Shown here: piece by piece, positions 18,135-25,966 of the stretch
How the letters are laid out: each line of letters begins with the position of its first letter
How positions within the stretch are numbered: position 1 is the stretch's first letter
NCBI GenBank assembly: GCA_900472675.1
Contig: UCJA01000017.1
Location: forward strand, 1-64,000
Origin: Hyphomicrobiales bacterium
GTDB lineage: Bacteria; Pseudomonadota; Alphaproteobacteria; Rhizobiales; Rhizobiaceae
DNA: 64,000 bases
Direction: 5' to 3'
Made by a program: the position numbers and the translations under genes
Notes under the pieces: generated by a model
Told to the model about the DNA's origin: nothing
Seen by the model: only the letters and a program-made list of their open reading frames with translations
The model's database searches: none

Positions 18135-18605
18135 TCACGCCGAATGCTTGAGCAGCAGAATTTCGATGTCGATTTCACGCGACCACGGGGTTCGTGCCAG
18201 CGCGCGACGAACATCGGCTCCGGCATCGACGCGCTTCCATCCTAGACGCTGCAAGAACTTGGCGGAGCTGATCGCGTAGGTCGCCGCCTCTTCGATCGCT
18301 GTCCGTGTCTTGCCGGCGAAGCCGTAACGCAGCCCCGCAACCGCCGCGAGCGTCTCCAGCGCGCCTTCGTAGTGCTCCACCAGGTCTCTGGCGTGCAGGG
18401 TCCCGGATTCGCTCCCGGAGACGTATTTCATCGGCACCGTCCTCTCCCACGCGGCTGGGCTCCCGTTCATCCGGGCCAGCACGAAAAGCTCCCGCTCCCC
18501 CCGCGATCGCGACAGGCCGCGCAGTGCCTTCTCGACCGCCTGGTCAAGGTCCGTTGCGGTCCCATCCGCAAGATGTCCATCATATTCCACCGTGATCGTA
18601 GGCAA
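18135..18605 (-). CDS. hypothetical protein
   Basis: 156 residues. No family recognised, no signal peptide or membrane segment. The N-terminus (PTITVEYDGHLADGTATDLDQAV) and a helical C-terminal half look like a folded cytoplasmic protein. The ATG lacks a strong ribosome site nearby (AGGAGACTAGGTTGCC gives AGGAG at 12-16 bp). It lies downstream of the GlxA-type regulator gene on the same strand, 57 bp away, and may belong to its transcript. Confidence 0.7.
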   Translation of the reverse strand: MPTITVEYDGHLADGTATDLDQAVEKALRGLSRSRGERELFVLARMNGSPAAWERTVPMKYVSGSESGTLHARDLVEHYEGALETLAAVAGLRYGFAGKTRTAIEEAATYAISSAKFLQRLGWKRVDAGADVRRALARTPWSREIDIEILLLKHSA

Positions 18606-18662
18606 CCTAGTCTCCTGTGGTTCTGGCGGCGACGGCCGCTTTCAGCGCTCGGCCATAAAGCG

Positions 18663-19643
18663 TCAGGGTGCCGCCGCCGACCGCATCCGGTACTCGCCGG
18701 GAGTTACTCCCAGGTAGCGCTTGAAGAGCTTTCGGAATGAATTGTGATCTTCGTATCCGCAGCGGTGGGCGATCTGCTCTACCGACAGGGAGGAACTCTC
18801 CAGTAAGCTCTGAGAGCGGCTCACCCGTAGCCTCTGGCAGTATTCCGTCGGGTTGTGTCCTGTGGCTCTAGCGAACCTGCGAAGGAAGGTTCGCTCGCCC
18901 AGCTTTGCCATGGCGGCGATCCTCGGGATGCTGACGTCCGCCGCCGCATTCACATGCAGCCATTGCTGAACCGCCAGCACCTGCTGATCGCCGTGGTCCA
19001 GCCGGGGGCTGAAGGATGTGTGGCGGCTCTGCGGTCGCAAGGCCGGGTCGATCACCATGAATCTGGCAGTGTCTAGCATGACGTCGTGTCCTAGGAGCCG
19101 CTCGACGAGACGCAGTCCCATGTGCATCCACGCTGCCATCCCTCCCGCAGTGATGATGTCCCCGTCGTCCACTAGCAGCTCCGCAGTATCTACGGCGGCG
19201 TCGCCGCAGACCTTTGCGAGCGGCTCCCCAAGTGACCAGTGGGTCGTGATACGCCTTCCGCGTGCGACTCCCGAGGCGGCGAGGTAGAACGCGCCACCGC
19301 AGGCCGACGCGACGCAGGCCCCTTCGCTGTGTGCCGCCGCGATCCACGAGCAGCAGGGCTCGACCGGCCGTCTCGGGAGATCGCCGCGCCCGACGGGCGG
19401 CAGGACGAGGAAGTTCAGATCGGAACGTGGGACAAGCGCGGGGGGATCCTGTTCGATGCATCCAGCGGTCGAAACCCTCCATACTGTAGTACGGATTGCA
19501 GGCTCACTGTCGAACCGTCTGAAGCGGTTCGCGACCTCGGCCATCTCCTGAAGCCCATGGACGCAAGACTGCAGCGCGCCATCGTAGGCGAGTATGCCGA
19601 TATTTGAGTGAGCGTTTGTCATTTGTGCCATTAATAATGTCAT
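18663..19643 (-). CDS. GlxA-family AraC regulator (DJ-1/PfpI + HTH)
   Basis: About 326 residues from ATG 19643; ATGs at 19634 and 19622 are also possible and no ribosome site decides between them. DJ-1/PfpI-like N-terminal half (ACVASACGGAFYLAASGV, RRITTHW), AraC DNA-binding domain at the C-terminus (PRIAAMAKLGERTFLRRF and RCGYEDHNSFRKLFKRYLG). Transcribed divergently from the metallo-beta-lactamase-fold hydrolase, its probable target, with about 70 bp between starts. Confidence 0.88.
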   Translation of the reverse strand: MTLLMAQMTNAHSNIGILAYDGALQSCVHGLQEMAEVANRFRRFDSEPAIRTTVWRVSTAGCIEQDPPALVPRSDLNFLVLPPVGRGDLPRRPVEPCCSWIAAAHSEGACVASACGGAFYLAASGVARGRRITTHWSLGEPLAKVCGDAAVDTAELLVDDGDIITAGGMAAWMHMGLRLVERLLGHDVMLDTARFMVIDPALRPQSRHTSFSPRLDHGDQQVLAVQQWLHVNAAADVSIPRIAAMAKLGERTFLRRFARATGHNPTEYCQRLRVSRSQSLLESSSLSVEQIAHRCGYEDHNSFRKLFKRYLGVTPGEYRMRSAAAP

Positions 19644-19713
19644 TTTTGACTCTGGTGTCTCTAACGGTTTCCAGGCCTTGTTGCAACTACTCACTCGCAT
19701 AAGGAACAGAACG

Positions 19714-20562
19714 ATGCAGGATCATCATGGTCGTCGGCCACTCCGCTACGGTGACTTCGAACTAACGCTTGCATCCGACGGGATCATCGTCTTGCCAGCC
19801 GCCATAGTTGTGCCGGATGCGCCGGAAGAGGAGCGTCCTTACTGGCTCGGAAGGCTCGGCGGAGGATGGGGAAGCGCGCCCATGAGCACGCATGTCCCGG
19901 TTCTGAAGAAGGGGAACGACGTCATCCTGGTCGACGTCGGTTCGGGAAGAAGCTTCCAGGATACGGCAGGAGGCTTGGTTGAAAATCTACGACTTCTCGG
20001 CGTCGCGCCGCAGGACGTGACCAAGATAGTGTTCACCCACATGCACCCTGATCATGCCGGAGGGATGATCGACGGCGACGGGGCGGCGGTGTTTGCTAAC
20101 GCCTCCTACTACGTCAGCCAGGCCGAATACGCTTTCTGGCGGGATCCGGAGTTTAAGAACCGAAGGCCAGGTGGTCTCCACGCATTCGCCGACCTCGCGG
20201 TCAGGTGCTTTTCCGCCATGGGCGAATCTCTGACCCTCCTTCGCGACGGGCAGGAGGTCGTTGATGGTCTTGTCGCCCGCGCGACTCCGGGTCATACTCC
20301 CGGCCACATGTCGCTCCACCTGCAGGGAGGCGACGGCCTATTTATCGCCGGCGACGCCATAACGAATCCGGTAGTGCCGTTCGAAAACCCGGACTGGGGA
20401 TTCGGCTTCGACGTCGACCGCGACCTAGGTATCCTTACAAGAAAGCGGCTGCTTGACGAGCTCGCTGCCAGCCCGCTCGACGTCCTCGGTTATCACTGGC
20501 TCGGCAGCGGGTTGGGTCGCGTGGAGCGCTTCGGGTCAGCGTACCGTTTCGTTGCTTCATGA
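19714..20562 (+). CDS. metallo-beta-lactamase-fold hydrolase
   Basis: 282 residues from ATG 19714, preceded by AAGGAACAGAACG. Zinc ligands are visible: THMHPDHAGG (HxHxDH), the downstream His in TPGHTPGHMS and Asp in FIAGDA, with a late His in GYHWLGSG. The fold covers lactonases, thioesterases and quorum-quenching AHL lactonases; the spacing resembles the AHL-lactonase/YtnP-like group, but the substrate cannot be settled from sequence. No signal peptide. Probably controlled by the divergent GlxA-type regulator. Confidence 0.88.
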   Translation: MQDHHGRRPLRYGDFELTLASDGIIVLPAAIVVPDAPEEERPYWLGRLGGGWGSAPMSTHVPVLKKGNDVILVDVGSGRSFQDTAGGLVENLRLLGVAPQDVTKIVFTHMHPDHAGGMIDGDGAAVFANASYYVSQAEYAFWRDPEFKNRRPGGLHAFADLAVRCFSAMGESLTLLRDGQEVVDGLVARATPGHTPGHMSLHLQGGDGLFIAGDAITNPVVPFENPDWGFGFDVDRDLGILTRKRLLDELAASPLDVLGYHWLGSGLGRVERFGSAYRFVAS

Positions 20563-21045
20563 CTTGACCTAGACACCCGGCCCGCAAGGGTCTGCTTGCT
20601 TGACCACATTCCGCCGTGGATCTGAGGCGTGGCTTTCGGAGCATGTGCTGTGCGCGTCCCGCTTCGATCGCTCTCTAGGAGGCGTCTTTTTGCCGACGGC
20701 TTACGCGGCGATGGCACGTTCATCCGGATTTCGGGCACGTTACGACAGAAGCACCGGCGAGCTTCGTGATCTTATCGGAAGCGTGCCAGCTTCAGTCTTT
20801 CGGCGCCTGCGGGCCGGCGATTTGCTAACGGGTCATATGGGACGGCTGCTGCGATGGCGGTGTCGTGAGCCCGATGTTTCCGCTCAGGAGCTCGAATCCA
20901 TCCCGTCACAGGCGCGGGCGGTGAAGCTGAAGCGCGTCGATCCCAGGTAAGAGTGGACATCTATGTCAGTTGCTTCTGGGCCGCGGCGAAGCGGTGCCAG
21001 CTGTTCCGCCGGGCGTCTCGGCTTCCCGAGACGCCCGAAGCCCCC
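20563..21045. other. 483-bp intergenic region
   Basis: Lies between two convergent genes. A plus-strand frame from 20600 to 20950 (116 codons) is Arg-rich, lacks a ribosome site and resembles nothing; I treat it as non-coding. The 3' part carries the hairpin listed separately. Confidence 0.5.
21011..21036. terminator. hairpin at 3' end of SDR operon
   Basis: Perfect 11-bp stem GGGCGTCTCGG / CCGAGACGCCC with CTTC (or GAAG) loop, 10 bp past the SDR stop codon. A second small hairpin of CCCCTTTTTAAGGGG overlaps the stop itself. Confidence 0.65.
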
Positions 21046-21840
21046 TTAAAAAGGGGTGTCTACGATCCCGCCTTCCACTCGCAATGCGGCGCCTGTCGTC
21101 GCCGAGGAGAGAGGCGAGGCGACGTAGAGGATCATGTTCGCGACCTCCTCGACGGTCGCAGTACGGCCGATGATGGACGTGGACCTGTTGGCCTTGACGA
21201 AGTCGTCCGCCGCCTTCAGGATTCCCTCTCCTTTAAGCCCAGTCGCGCCTTCCAGCATGGATACGACGCCATCGGACAGCGTCGGGCCAGGCAGAACCGA
21301 ATTGACAGTCACACCCGTCCCTGCAGCTCTTTTTGCAAGGCCTCTGGATAAGGCGAGCTGAGCGGTCTTGGTGACGCCGTAGTGGATCATGTCCGCGGGG
21401 ATGTTGATCGCGCTTTCGGACGAGACGAAGATCACACGGCCCCATCCCTTCTGCATCATCGCTGGCATGTAAAGACGGGAAAGGCGGATGCCGGAGGTGA
21501 CGTTGACCGATACGAAATCCTCCCACTCGGCCTCCGACGTCTCGAAGAAGTCCTTCCAGGCGTACATTCCCAGATTGTTGACAAGGATGTCGCATTCCGG
21601 ATGCGCTTCCAGCAGCTTTTCAGCGACGTCGGCCCTCGAAAGGTCGCCGACGAATCCCGCGGCCGAAGACGACGGTGAGAGGGAGCGCAGGCGTTCGACG
21701 GCGGCGTCGACCTTCTCGGAAGTGCGGCCGTTGACGACCACGCTTGCGCCCGCGGCTGCAAGCGCGGCCGCGGCTGCGAATCCTATTCCACCGGACGATC
21801 CTGTGATGAGAGCGGTCTTGCCAGCGAGGTCGATCTGCAT
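21046..21840 (-). CDS. short-chain dehydrogenase/reductase
   Basis: 264 residues from ATG 21840, chosen because AAGGAAAAAATC precedes it and the Rossmann motif follows at the right distance. Cofactor motif TGSSGGIGFAAA, NNLGMYAW (NNAG equivalent), catalytic Ser in VSSESAIN and YGVTK (Tyr-x3-Lys). NAD(P)-dependent oxidoreductase of unknown substrate; cytoplasmic. It follows the NTF2-like gene by about 97 bp on the same strand and is probably in its operon, behind operator A. Confidence 0.92.
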   Translation of the reverse strand: MQIDLAGKTALITGSSGGIGFAAAAALAAAGASVVVNGRTSEKVDAAVERLRSLSPSSSAAGFVGDLSRADVAEKLLEAHPECDILVNNLGMYAWKDFFETSEAEWEDFVSVNVTSGIRLSRLYMPAMMQKGWGRVIFVSSESAINIPADMIHYGVTKTAQLALSRGLAKRAAGTGVTVNSVLPGPTLSDGVVSMLEGATGLKGEGILKAADDFVKANRSTSIIGRTATVEEVANMILYVASPLSSATTGAALRVEGGIVDTPF

Positions 21841-21937
21841 GATTTTTTCCTTAGTTGGACGGTCTAGATGAGAGCAGGAGAGGCGGCGCCGGTGGAGGGG
21901 AGACCGCGCCGCCTCTGCGGGGTTGGACCCCGCCCGA

Positions 21938-22486
21938 CTATGCTGCCTTGGTCGGCGGCATGTAGTCGGCAAAGGCGCCGGCCGCGGTGGTGGCCGGCGA
22001 AAGCCGCTTGTTCGTAGTTGTTCCACCAATGTAGCGTTCGAAAATCTTCCAGCCGGTCTTGGTGCGGCGCAGCCGGTCCCGCATCGGCGAGTAGAGCCAT
22101 ATGCCAGGAAGATCGTCGCCGCTCTCCATCATTTCTCCCGAACCCACCAGACGTGAATCCTCGACGTTCGCATGACGCACGAGCAGGTTGTGATACCGCA
22201 CGACGACGCCGTCGCCATCCTTGTCGACGATATGGTTGGTCGCGTGGCGCCCAACTCCGGGGATGAGGTAGGGGTAGTCTACTTCGAAGAAGTGGCGGAT
22301 CTCGTCGTGGCCGCGTATGGTACCGTGAAAATGATAGGCGACCGCTTCCGGAACGAATGCGTCGATCATCTTTTCGACGTCCCACGTCTCGAAGAGCCAG
22401 TTGACCCTGTTAACGAAGTCGATCGCCGTAGCGATGTCCGACGGGTCCGCGAGCGTTGAGGCTTGCACGGCCGGGAAGGCTTCCAT
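21938..22486 (-). CDS. NTF2/SnoaL-like protein, paralogue 1
   Basis: 182 residues from ATG 22486 (AAGGATCAGAGAC upstream). An earlier in-frame ATG lies inside operator A and is unlikely. The cone-shaped NTF2-like fold is indicated by AIDFVNRVNWLFETWDVEKM, AYHFHGTIRGHDEIRHFF and the late HNLLVRHANVE strand. Such proteins are small-molecule-binding domains, isomerases, dehydratases or cyclases. It is clearly related to the gene at 33584 (FVNRINFLFDRW there). Operator A lies 37 bp upstream; an SDR follows. A role with the SDR on one substrate is likely (inference). Confidence 0.8.
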   Translation of the reverse strand: MEAFPAVQASTLADPSDIATAIDFVNRVNWLFETWDVEKMIDAFVPEAVAYHFHGTIRGHDEIRHFFEVDYPYLIPGVGRHATNHIVDKDGDGVVVRYHNLLVRHANVEDSRLVGSGEMMESGDDLPGIWLYSPMRDRLRRTKTGWKIFERYIGGTTTNKRLSPATTAAGAFADYMPPTKAA

Positions 22487-22522
22487 GTCTCTGATCCTTG
22501 CTAGAGGCGCCGTAGCGCTAAC

Positions 22523-22536
22523 TGTGTAATTACACA
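22523..22536. promoter_or_regulatory. TGTGTA-N2-TACACA operator A
   Basis: TGTGTAATTACACA, a perfect 14-bp palindrome, 37 bp upstream of the NTF2-like/SDR operon and 54 bp past the MarR stop codon. Confidence 0.75.
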
Positions 22537-22590
22537 TATAGAGCTAGGCGCGCCACCTTCTTCTGTCAACTCCGTTTCGAAAAAGCTTTC

Positions 22591-23052
22591 TCAGTCCTGC
22601 ATCAGGCCGAGGGCGGCGAGACTACGGCGTCTTATCTCGTCTGCTTCGGCGGCGCCGGCCGCGGCCTCGAACTCCTCCTGCGCCTGCGACCATAGCGCGG
22701 CGGCTTCCGAAAGCTTGCGTCTGCCCGTGGCGGTTATGGCTACCATGTGCCGCCGTGACTCCTGCGGGTCGCGGGATGTCTCGACTAGACCTGCCGCGGT
22801 GAGAGGCCGGAGGTTGCGCACGAGCGTCGTACGCTCCATGAAGAGCGACGCCCCGAGGTCCGCCATCGTCATTCCCTCTCCTGGAGAAAGGAACTGCAGG
22901 ATAGAGAAGTCGCCGACGGATATGCCTGCGGGCCTAAGGCGCCGGTCGTAGGCGCGGGTAAGCTGCCTCGCCATCTGCCTGGCCACGAGGCAGTGGCACG
23001 TATAGGGGCCCGGAACGTTCTCCGAGTTTGCCGGCGTGCTTTCTGTCGCCAT
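22591..23052 (-). CDS. MarR-family regulator with N-terminal cysteines
   Basis: 153 residues. Winged helix is clear: TMADLGASLFMERTTLVRNLRPLTAAGLV and the wing RDPQESRRHMVAITATG. An N-terminal CHCLVARQMARQL places two cysteines in the dimer-forming helix, where thiol-sensing MarR proteins carry their reactive Cys. It starts 12 bp after the LysR stop codon, so LysR and MarR form one operon behind operator B. A second target operator (A) lies just downstream. It is the best candidate for the protein that binds the TGTGTA-N2-TACACA elements, because MarR dimers bind palindromes of this size (inference). Confidence 0.9.
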   Translation of the reverse strand: MATESTPANSENVPGPYTCHCLVARQMARQLTRAYDRRLRPAGISVGDFSILQFLSPGEGMTMADLGASLFMERTTLVRNLRPLTAAGLVETSRDPQESRRHMVAITATGRRKLSEAAALWSQAQEEFEAAAGAAEADEIRRRSLAALGLMQD

Positions 23053-23064
23053 CTTTGCTATCCT

Positions 23065-24009
23065 CTAGAGGACTGACGGGAGTTGTTTTCCGCGCCTGTC
23101 GAAAATTGTGTCGTTGCCAGTTGCGCAGGTCCGGATCAACCAGTCCACGAAGACCCTCACCTTCCGGCTCAGGTGCCTGTTTGGAAGGTATACGACGTAC
23201 AATGGAAGCTTAGGGTGCGTCCAGTCGCCGAGGATGCGCTGTAGGCGACCTTGCTGGAGTCCGGCCGCAGCCAGGAACTCCGGCATCTGTCCTATCCCCA
23301 GTCCCCGTTCTGTCGCGGCGAGATAGCTTCTGATGTCGCTAAAGGACAGCTTCGAATTGGGAGTCATCTCGAACTCGCGCTCGCCGTCGGACAGCTTCAA
23401 AGGAAGAACCTGCCCGGCCTGCGCCCTTAGGTAGCCTAGCACCGAATGCCCTTCATGGAGATCTTCCGGCACGGCTGGAGTTCCGTGAAGCGCGATATAG
23501 TCCTGCGACGCCACCGTGGCGAACTGGAGAGTTCCAATCTGGCGTGCGATCAGGATTTCGGACAAAGGAGGCCCTGCCCTTAGGGCGCAGTCCACGTTTT
23601 CTGCGAGATAGTCCACGGATCGGTCACTCACGCCGAAGTCGAGCTGGATGTCCGGGTAGAGCGCGCGGAACTCCTTCAGCGCCGGGATGACGACGAGATC
23701 GCACATCGCCCCGGCTATCTCTACCCGCAGCCGCCCGCTCGGCGTCCTGCGGGAACTTGAGATCTCTGCTTCCATGTCGTCGAGCTCGGCAAGCACTCTC
23801 ACGCTGCGCTCGTAGTAGGCGAGACCGTCTGCAGTCGGCAGGACGCGGCGCGTGTTCCTGTTGAGGAGCTTGGTCTGGAGGCGGGCCTCCAGGTGCTGGA
23901 CCGCCTTCGTGACCGTAGCCTGACCCATCGAAAGCGACTCGGCCGCCCTGGTGAAGCTCGTGGTCTCAACGACGCGAGCAAACACCCGCATGGCGGCAAG
24001 CTGATCCAT
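23065..24009 (-). CDS. LysR-type transcriptional regulator
   Basis: 314 residues from ATG 24009 (MDQLAAMRVFARVVE, the canonical LysR start); ATG 24024, five codons earlier with AGGAATT upstream, is equally possible. Helix-turn-helix SFTRAAESLSMGQATVTKAVQHLEARL, then the LTTR effector domain (GRLRVEIAGAMCDLVVIP). Belongs to the common LTTR group found beside NAD(P)-dependent reductases. First gene of the LysR-MarR operon; operator B overlaps its probable promoter. The beta-ketoacyl synthase gene is divergent. Confidence 0.9.
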   Translation of the reverse strand: MDQLAAMRVFARVVETTSFTRAAESLSMGQATVTKAVQHLEARLQTKLLNRNTRRVLPTADGLAYYERSVRVLAELDDMEAEISSSRRTPSGRLRVEIAGAMCDLVVIPALKEFRALYPDIQLDFGVSDRSVDYLAENVDCALRAGPPLSEILIARQIGTLQFATVASQDYIALHGTPAVPEDLHEGHSVLGYLRAQAGQVLPLKLSDGEREFEMTPNSKLSFSDIRSYLAATERGLGIGQMPEFLAAAGLQQGRLQRILGDWTHPKLPLYVVYLPNRHLSRKVRVFVDWLIRTCATGNDTIFDRRGKQLPSVL

Positions 24010-24044
24010 TACGCGGCGCTCCATATAATTCCTGTGCGGAATTA

Positions 24045-24056
24045 GTGTAATTACAC
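24045..24056. promoter_or_regulatory. TGTGTA-N2-TACACA operator B
   Basis: GTGTAATTACAC, perfect 12-bp palindrome (AGTGTAATTACACAT in context), 36 bp before the LysR ATG and about 83 bp before the divergent ketoacyl synthase ATG. Confidence 0.7.
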
Positions 24057-24138
24057 ATATGTAGTTTTTCAAGAGCGGTCTTAAGCTCATTGTTCGCATG
24101 AAGCGGGCGCCGCCCGTGCTCAGACGACGGAGACGGAG

Positions 24139-25437
24139 ATGGCGACGTTCAGCAACGACAGGGGGCGGCCTCTCGTGGCGGTAACTGGGATGGGGCTGAT
24201 AACCTCACTCGGGCAGGGGGTCGAGGAAAATTGGGCCGCAGCGTGCGAGGGGAAATCGGGAATAACCGCTATAACCAGATTTCCTACAGACCTACTGCGG
24301 ACACGGATCGCCGGAACTGTCGACTTTGTCCAGCTGCCCGTAGCAAATCCTGTTGAGCGGGCATTCGCCCTCGCTCGAGAGAGTGTCGCCGAGGCGCTGG
24401 CCTCCGCGGCTCTGGGCGGAAACTTTGGCGGGCCGCTTTTCCTCGCGGCCTCGCCCGTCGAGCCCGAGTGGGAGGCGAGATTCCGCCTTGCTGACAGGGC
24501 GCCGATGATGGCGGAAGGAGCGAGCGCCTACGACCGCTTCCTCGCAGCCATGCGCGACCGGCCGGATCCCGCCTTCCACGACGCGGCGTCGTTCGGGACG
24601 GTCGCGGAGCGGTTGGCGGACCAGTTCGGAACCCGTGGTCTTCCCGTCACCCTGTCGACTGCCTGCGCCTCGGGAGCGACAGCGATACAGACGGCCGTCG
24701 AGGTGATACGCCAGGGCAGAGCGGATCGGGCGTTGGCTGTCGGCACCGAGGGGTCCATTACGGCGGAGGCGCTGATCCGCTTCCAGCTCCTGTCTGCGCT
24801 TTCGACCCAAAACGACGATCCAGGGACGGCTTCGAAGCCATTCAGCCGCGACCGGGACGGCTTCGTGATGGCAGAAGGGGCCGCGGCTCTGCTGCTGGAG
24901 CCGCTGGAGCGGGCGGTTTCGCGCGGAGCAAGGATTTTCGGGTACGTCAGGGGGTGCGCCGACCGCGCCGACGCGTTCCATCGCACCCGGTCCTCGCCAG
25001 ACGGCGTTCCCGCCATCGAGACCATGAGGGCGTCCTTGTATGACGGCGGGCTGAAGCCGGCAGACATAGATTACGTCAACGCTCATGGGACGTCGACGCC
25101 CGAGAACGACAAGATGGAGTACGGCGCGATGGCTGCCATCTTCGGCTGCCGCCTGCCGGGTGTCGCGGTATCGTCTAACAAATCCATGATAGGCCACACC
25201 ATATCCGCCGCCGGAGCCATCGAGGCCGTGTTCTCGCTCCTGTCAGCCGAGCGGAGCATGGTCCTTCCAACTATCAATTATGACAGTCCCGATCCCGCGA
25301 TCCCGCTCGACGTGGTGCCGAACGTCGGGAGGCCGATGGAGGTGAGGCACGTCCTATCGAATTCCTTCGGCTTCGGCGGGCAGAACGCGAGCCTCGTGCT
25401 GTCGCGGTCCGATCAGGTGCCGGGGCGCCTTGCGTGA
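24139..25437 (+). CDS. lone beta-ketoacyl-ACP synthase (FabF/NodE-like)
   Basis: 432 residues, a complete condensing enzyme: active-site Cys176 in STACASGA, His in NAHGTSTPENDK and His in KSMIGHTISAAGA, and the C-terminal NSFGFGGQNASLV. It would perform decarboxylative condensation of malonyl-ACP with an acyl chain in the cytosol. No acyl carrier protein, ketoreductase or acyltransferase sits next to it, so it must borrow ACP. It could be a NodE-type or lipid-modifying KS. ATG preceded by ACGGAGACGGAG. The next gene downstream is a MarR regulator and an RND pump. Confidence 0.9.
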   Translation: MATFSNDRGRPLVAVTGMGLITSLGQGVEENWAAACEGKSGITAITRFPTDLLRTRIAGTVDFVQLPVANPVERAFALARESVAEALASAALGGNFGGPLFLAASPVEPEWEARFRLADRAPMMAEGASAYDRFLAAMRDRPDPAFHDAASFGTVAERLADQFGTRGLPVTLSTACASGATAIQTAVEVIRQGRADRALAVGTEGSITAEALIRFQLLSALSTQNDDPGTASKPFSRDRDGFVMAEGAAALLLEPLERAVSRGARIFGYVRGCADRADAFHRTRSSPDGVPAIETMRASLYDGGLKPADIDYVNAHGTSTPENDKMEYGAMAAIFGCRLPGVAVSSNKSMIGHTISAAGAIEAVFSLLSAERSMVLPTINYDSPDPAIPLDVVPNVGRPMEVRHVLSNSFGFGGQNASLVLSRSDQVPGRLA

Positions 25438-25447
25438 CGACGTCGCT

Positions 25448-25920
25448 ATGGGGAACGGAAGTTCGCTGACGGACCTATCGCTTGCTGGGTCGGCGGCTCT
25501 CGTGGACGGCGAATGCTTCTGTCTCAACATCAACCGCGCCGCCAGGCTTTGAACCGGCGTTTCGACGAGGCGTTCCGGCCTCTCGGCATCAGTAGCGCGC
25601 AGTTCTCCGTCATGGTGCTGATTGGCGACGATCGGAGGCTTTCCGTCGGACAGCTTGCATCCCGCCTCGGCTGCGACAGGACTACGGTCACCGCCCTGCT
25701 GAAGCCGCTGCTGCGCAAGAGCCTGGCGGAAATATCCGTGGACAGCCGCGATAGCAGGAGAAGGAACGTCGTCCTCGCCGAAGCCGGTGCGGTTGTCCTC
25801 CGGCAGGCTCTTCCCATCTGGCGGCAGCTGACAGCCAGGATGGGCGAGACCGTCGCCTCCTCGGAACAAGACTTAATTGCGGTCCTGCGCGGGTTCTCCG
25901 CCGGGCGGCGCGGAAGCTGA
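25448..25920 (+). pseudogene. MarR-family regulator with apparent frameshift
   Basis: A MarR winged helix is clear from 25556 on (LSVGQLASRLGCDRTTVTALLKPL, wing DSRDSRRRNVVLAEAG). The natural N-terminus is in another frame: from ATG 25448, MGNGSSLTDLSLAGS...GECFCLNINRAARL, which continues into NRRFDEAFRPLGIS only if one base is added or skipped near 25550. CxCxN-INRAAR followed by RRFDEAFRPLGIS is the known start of thiol-type MarR proteins, so the split looks real. A shortened protein from ATG 25513 (135 residues) is open but would lose the cysteines. Either a mutation or a sequence error; if mutated, the RND operon downstream could be derepressed. Confidence 0.65.
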
Positions 25921-25966
25921 GAGGGCTGTCGCGTCAAGGAATTTCCAATCGAAGAGAGGTAACAGG

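Noticed and set aside
20600-20950. 116-codon plus-strand ORF
   Set aside because: No ribosome site, Arg-rich composition, nothing recognisable.
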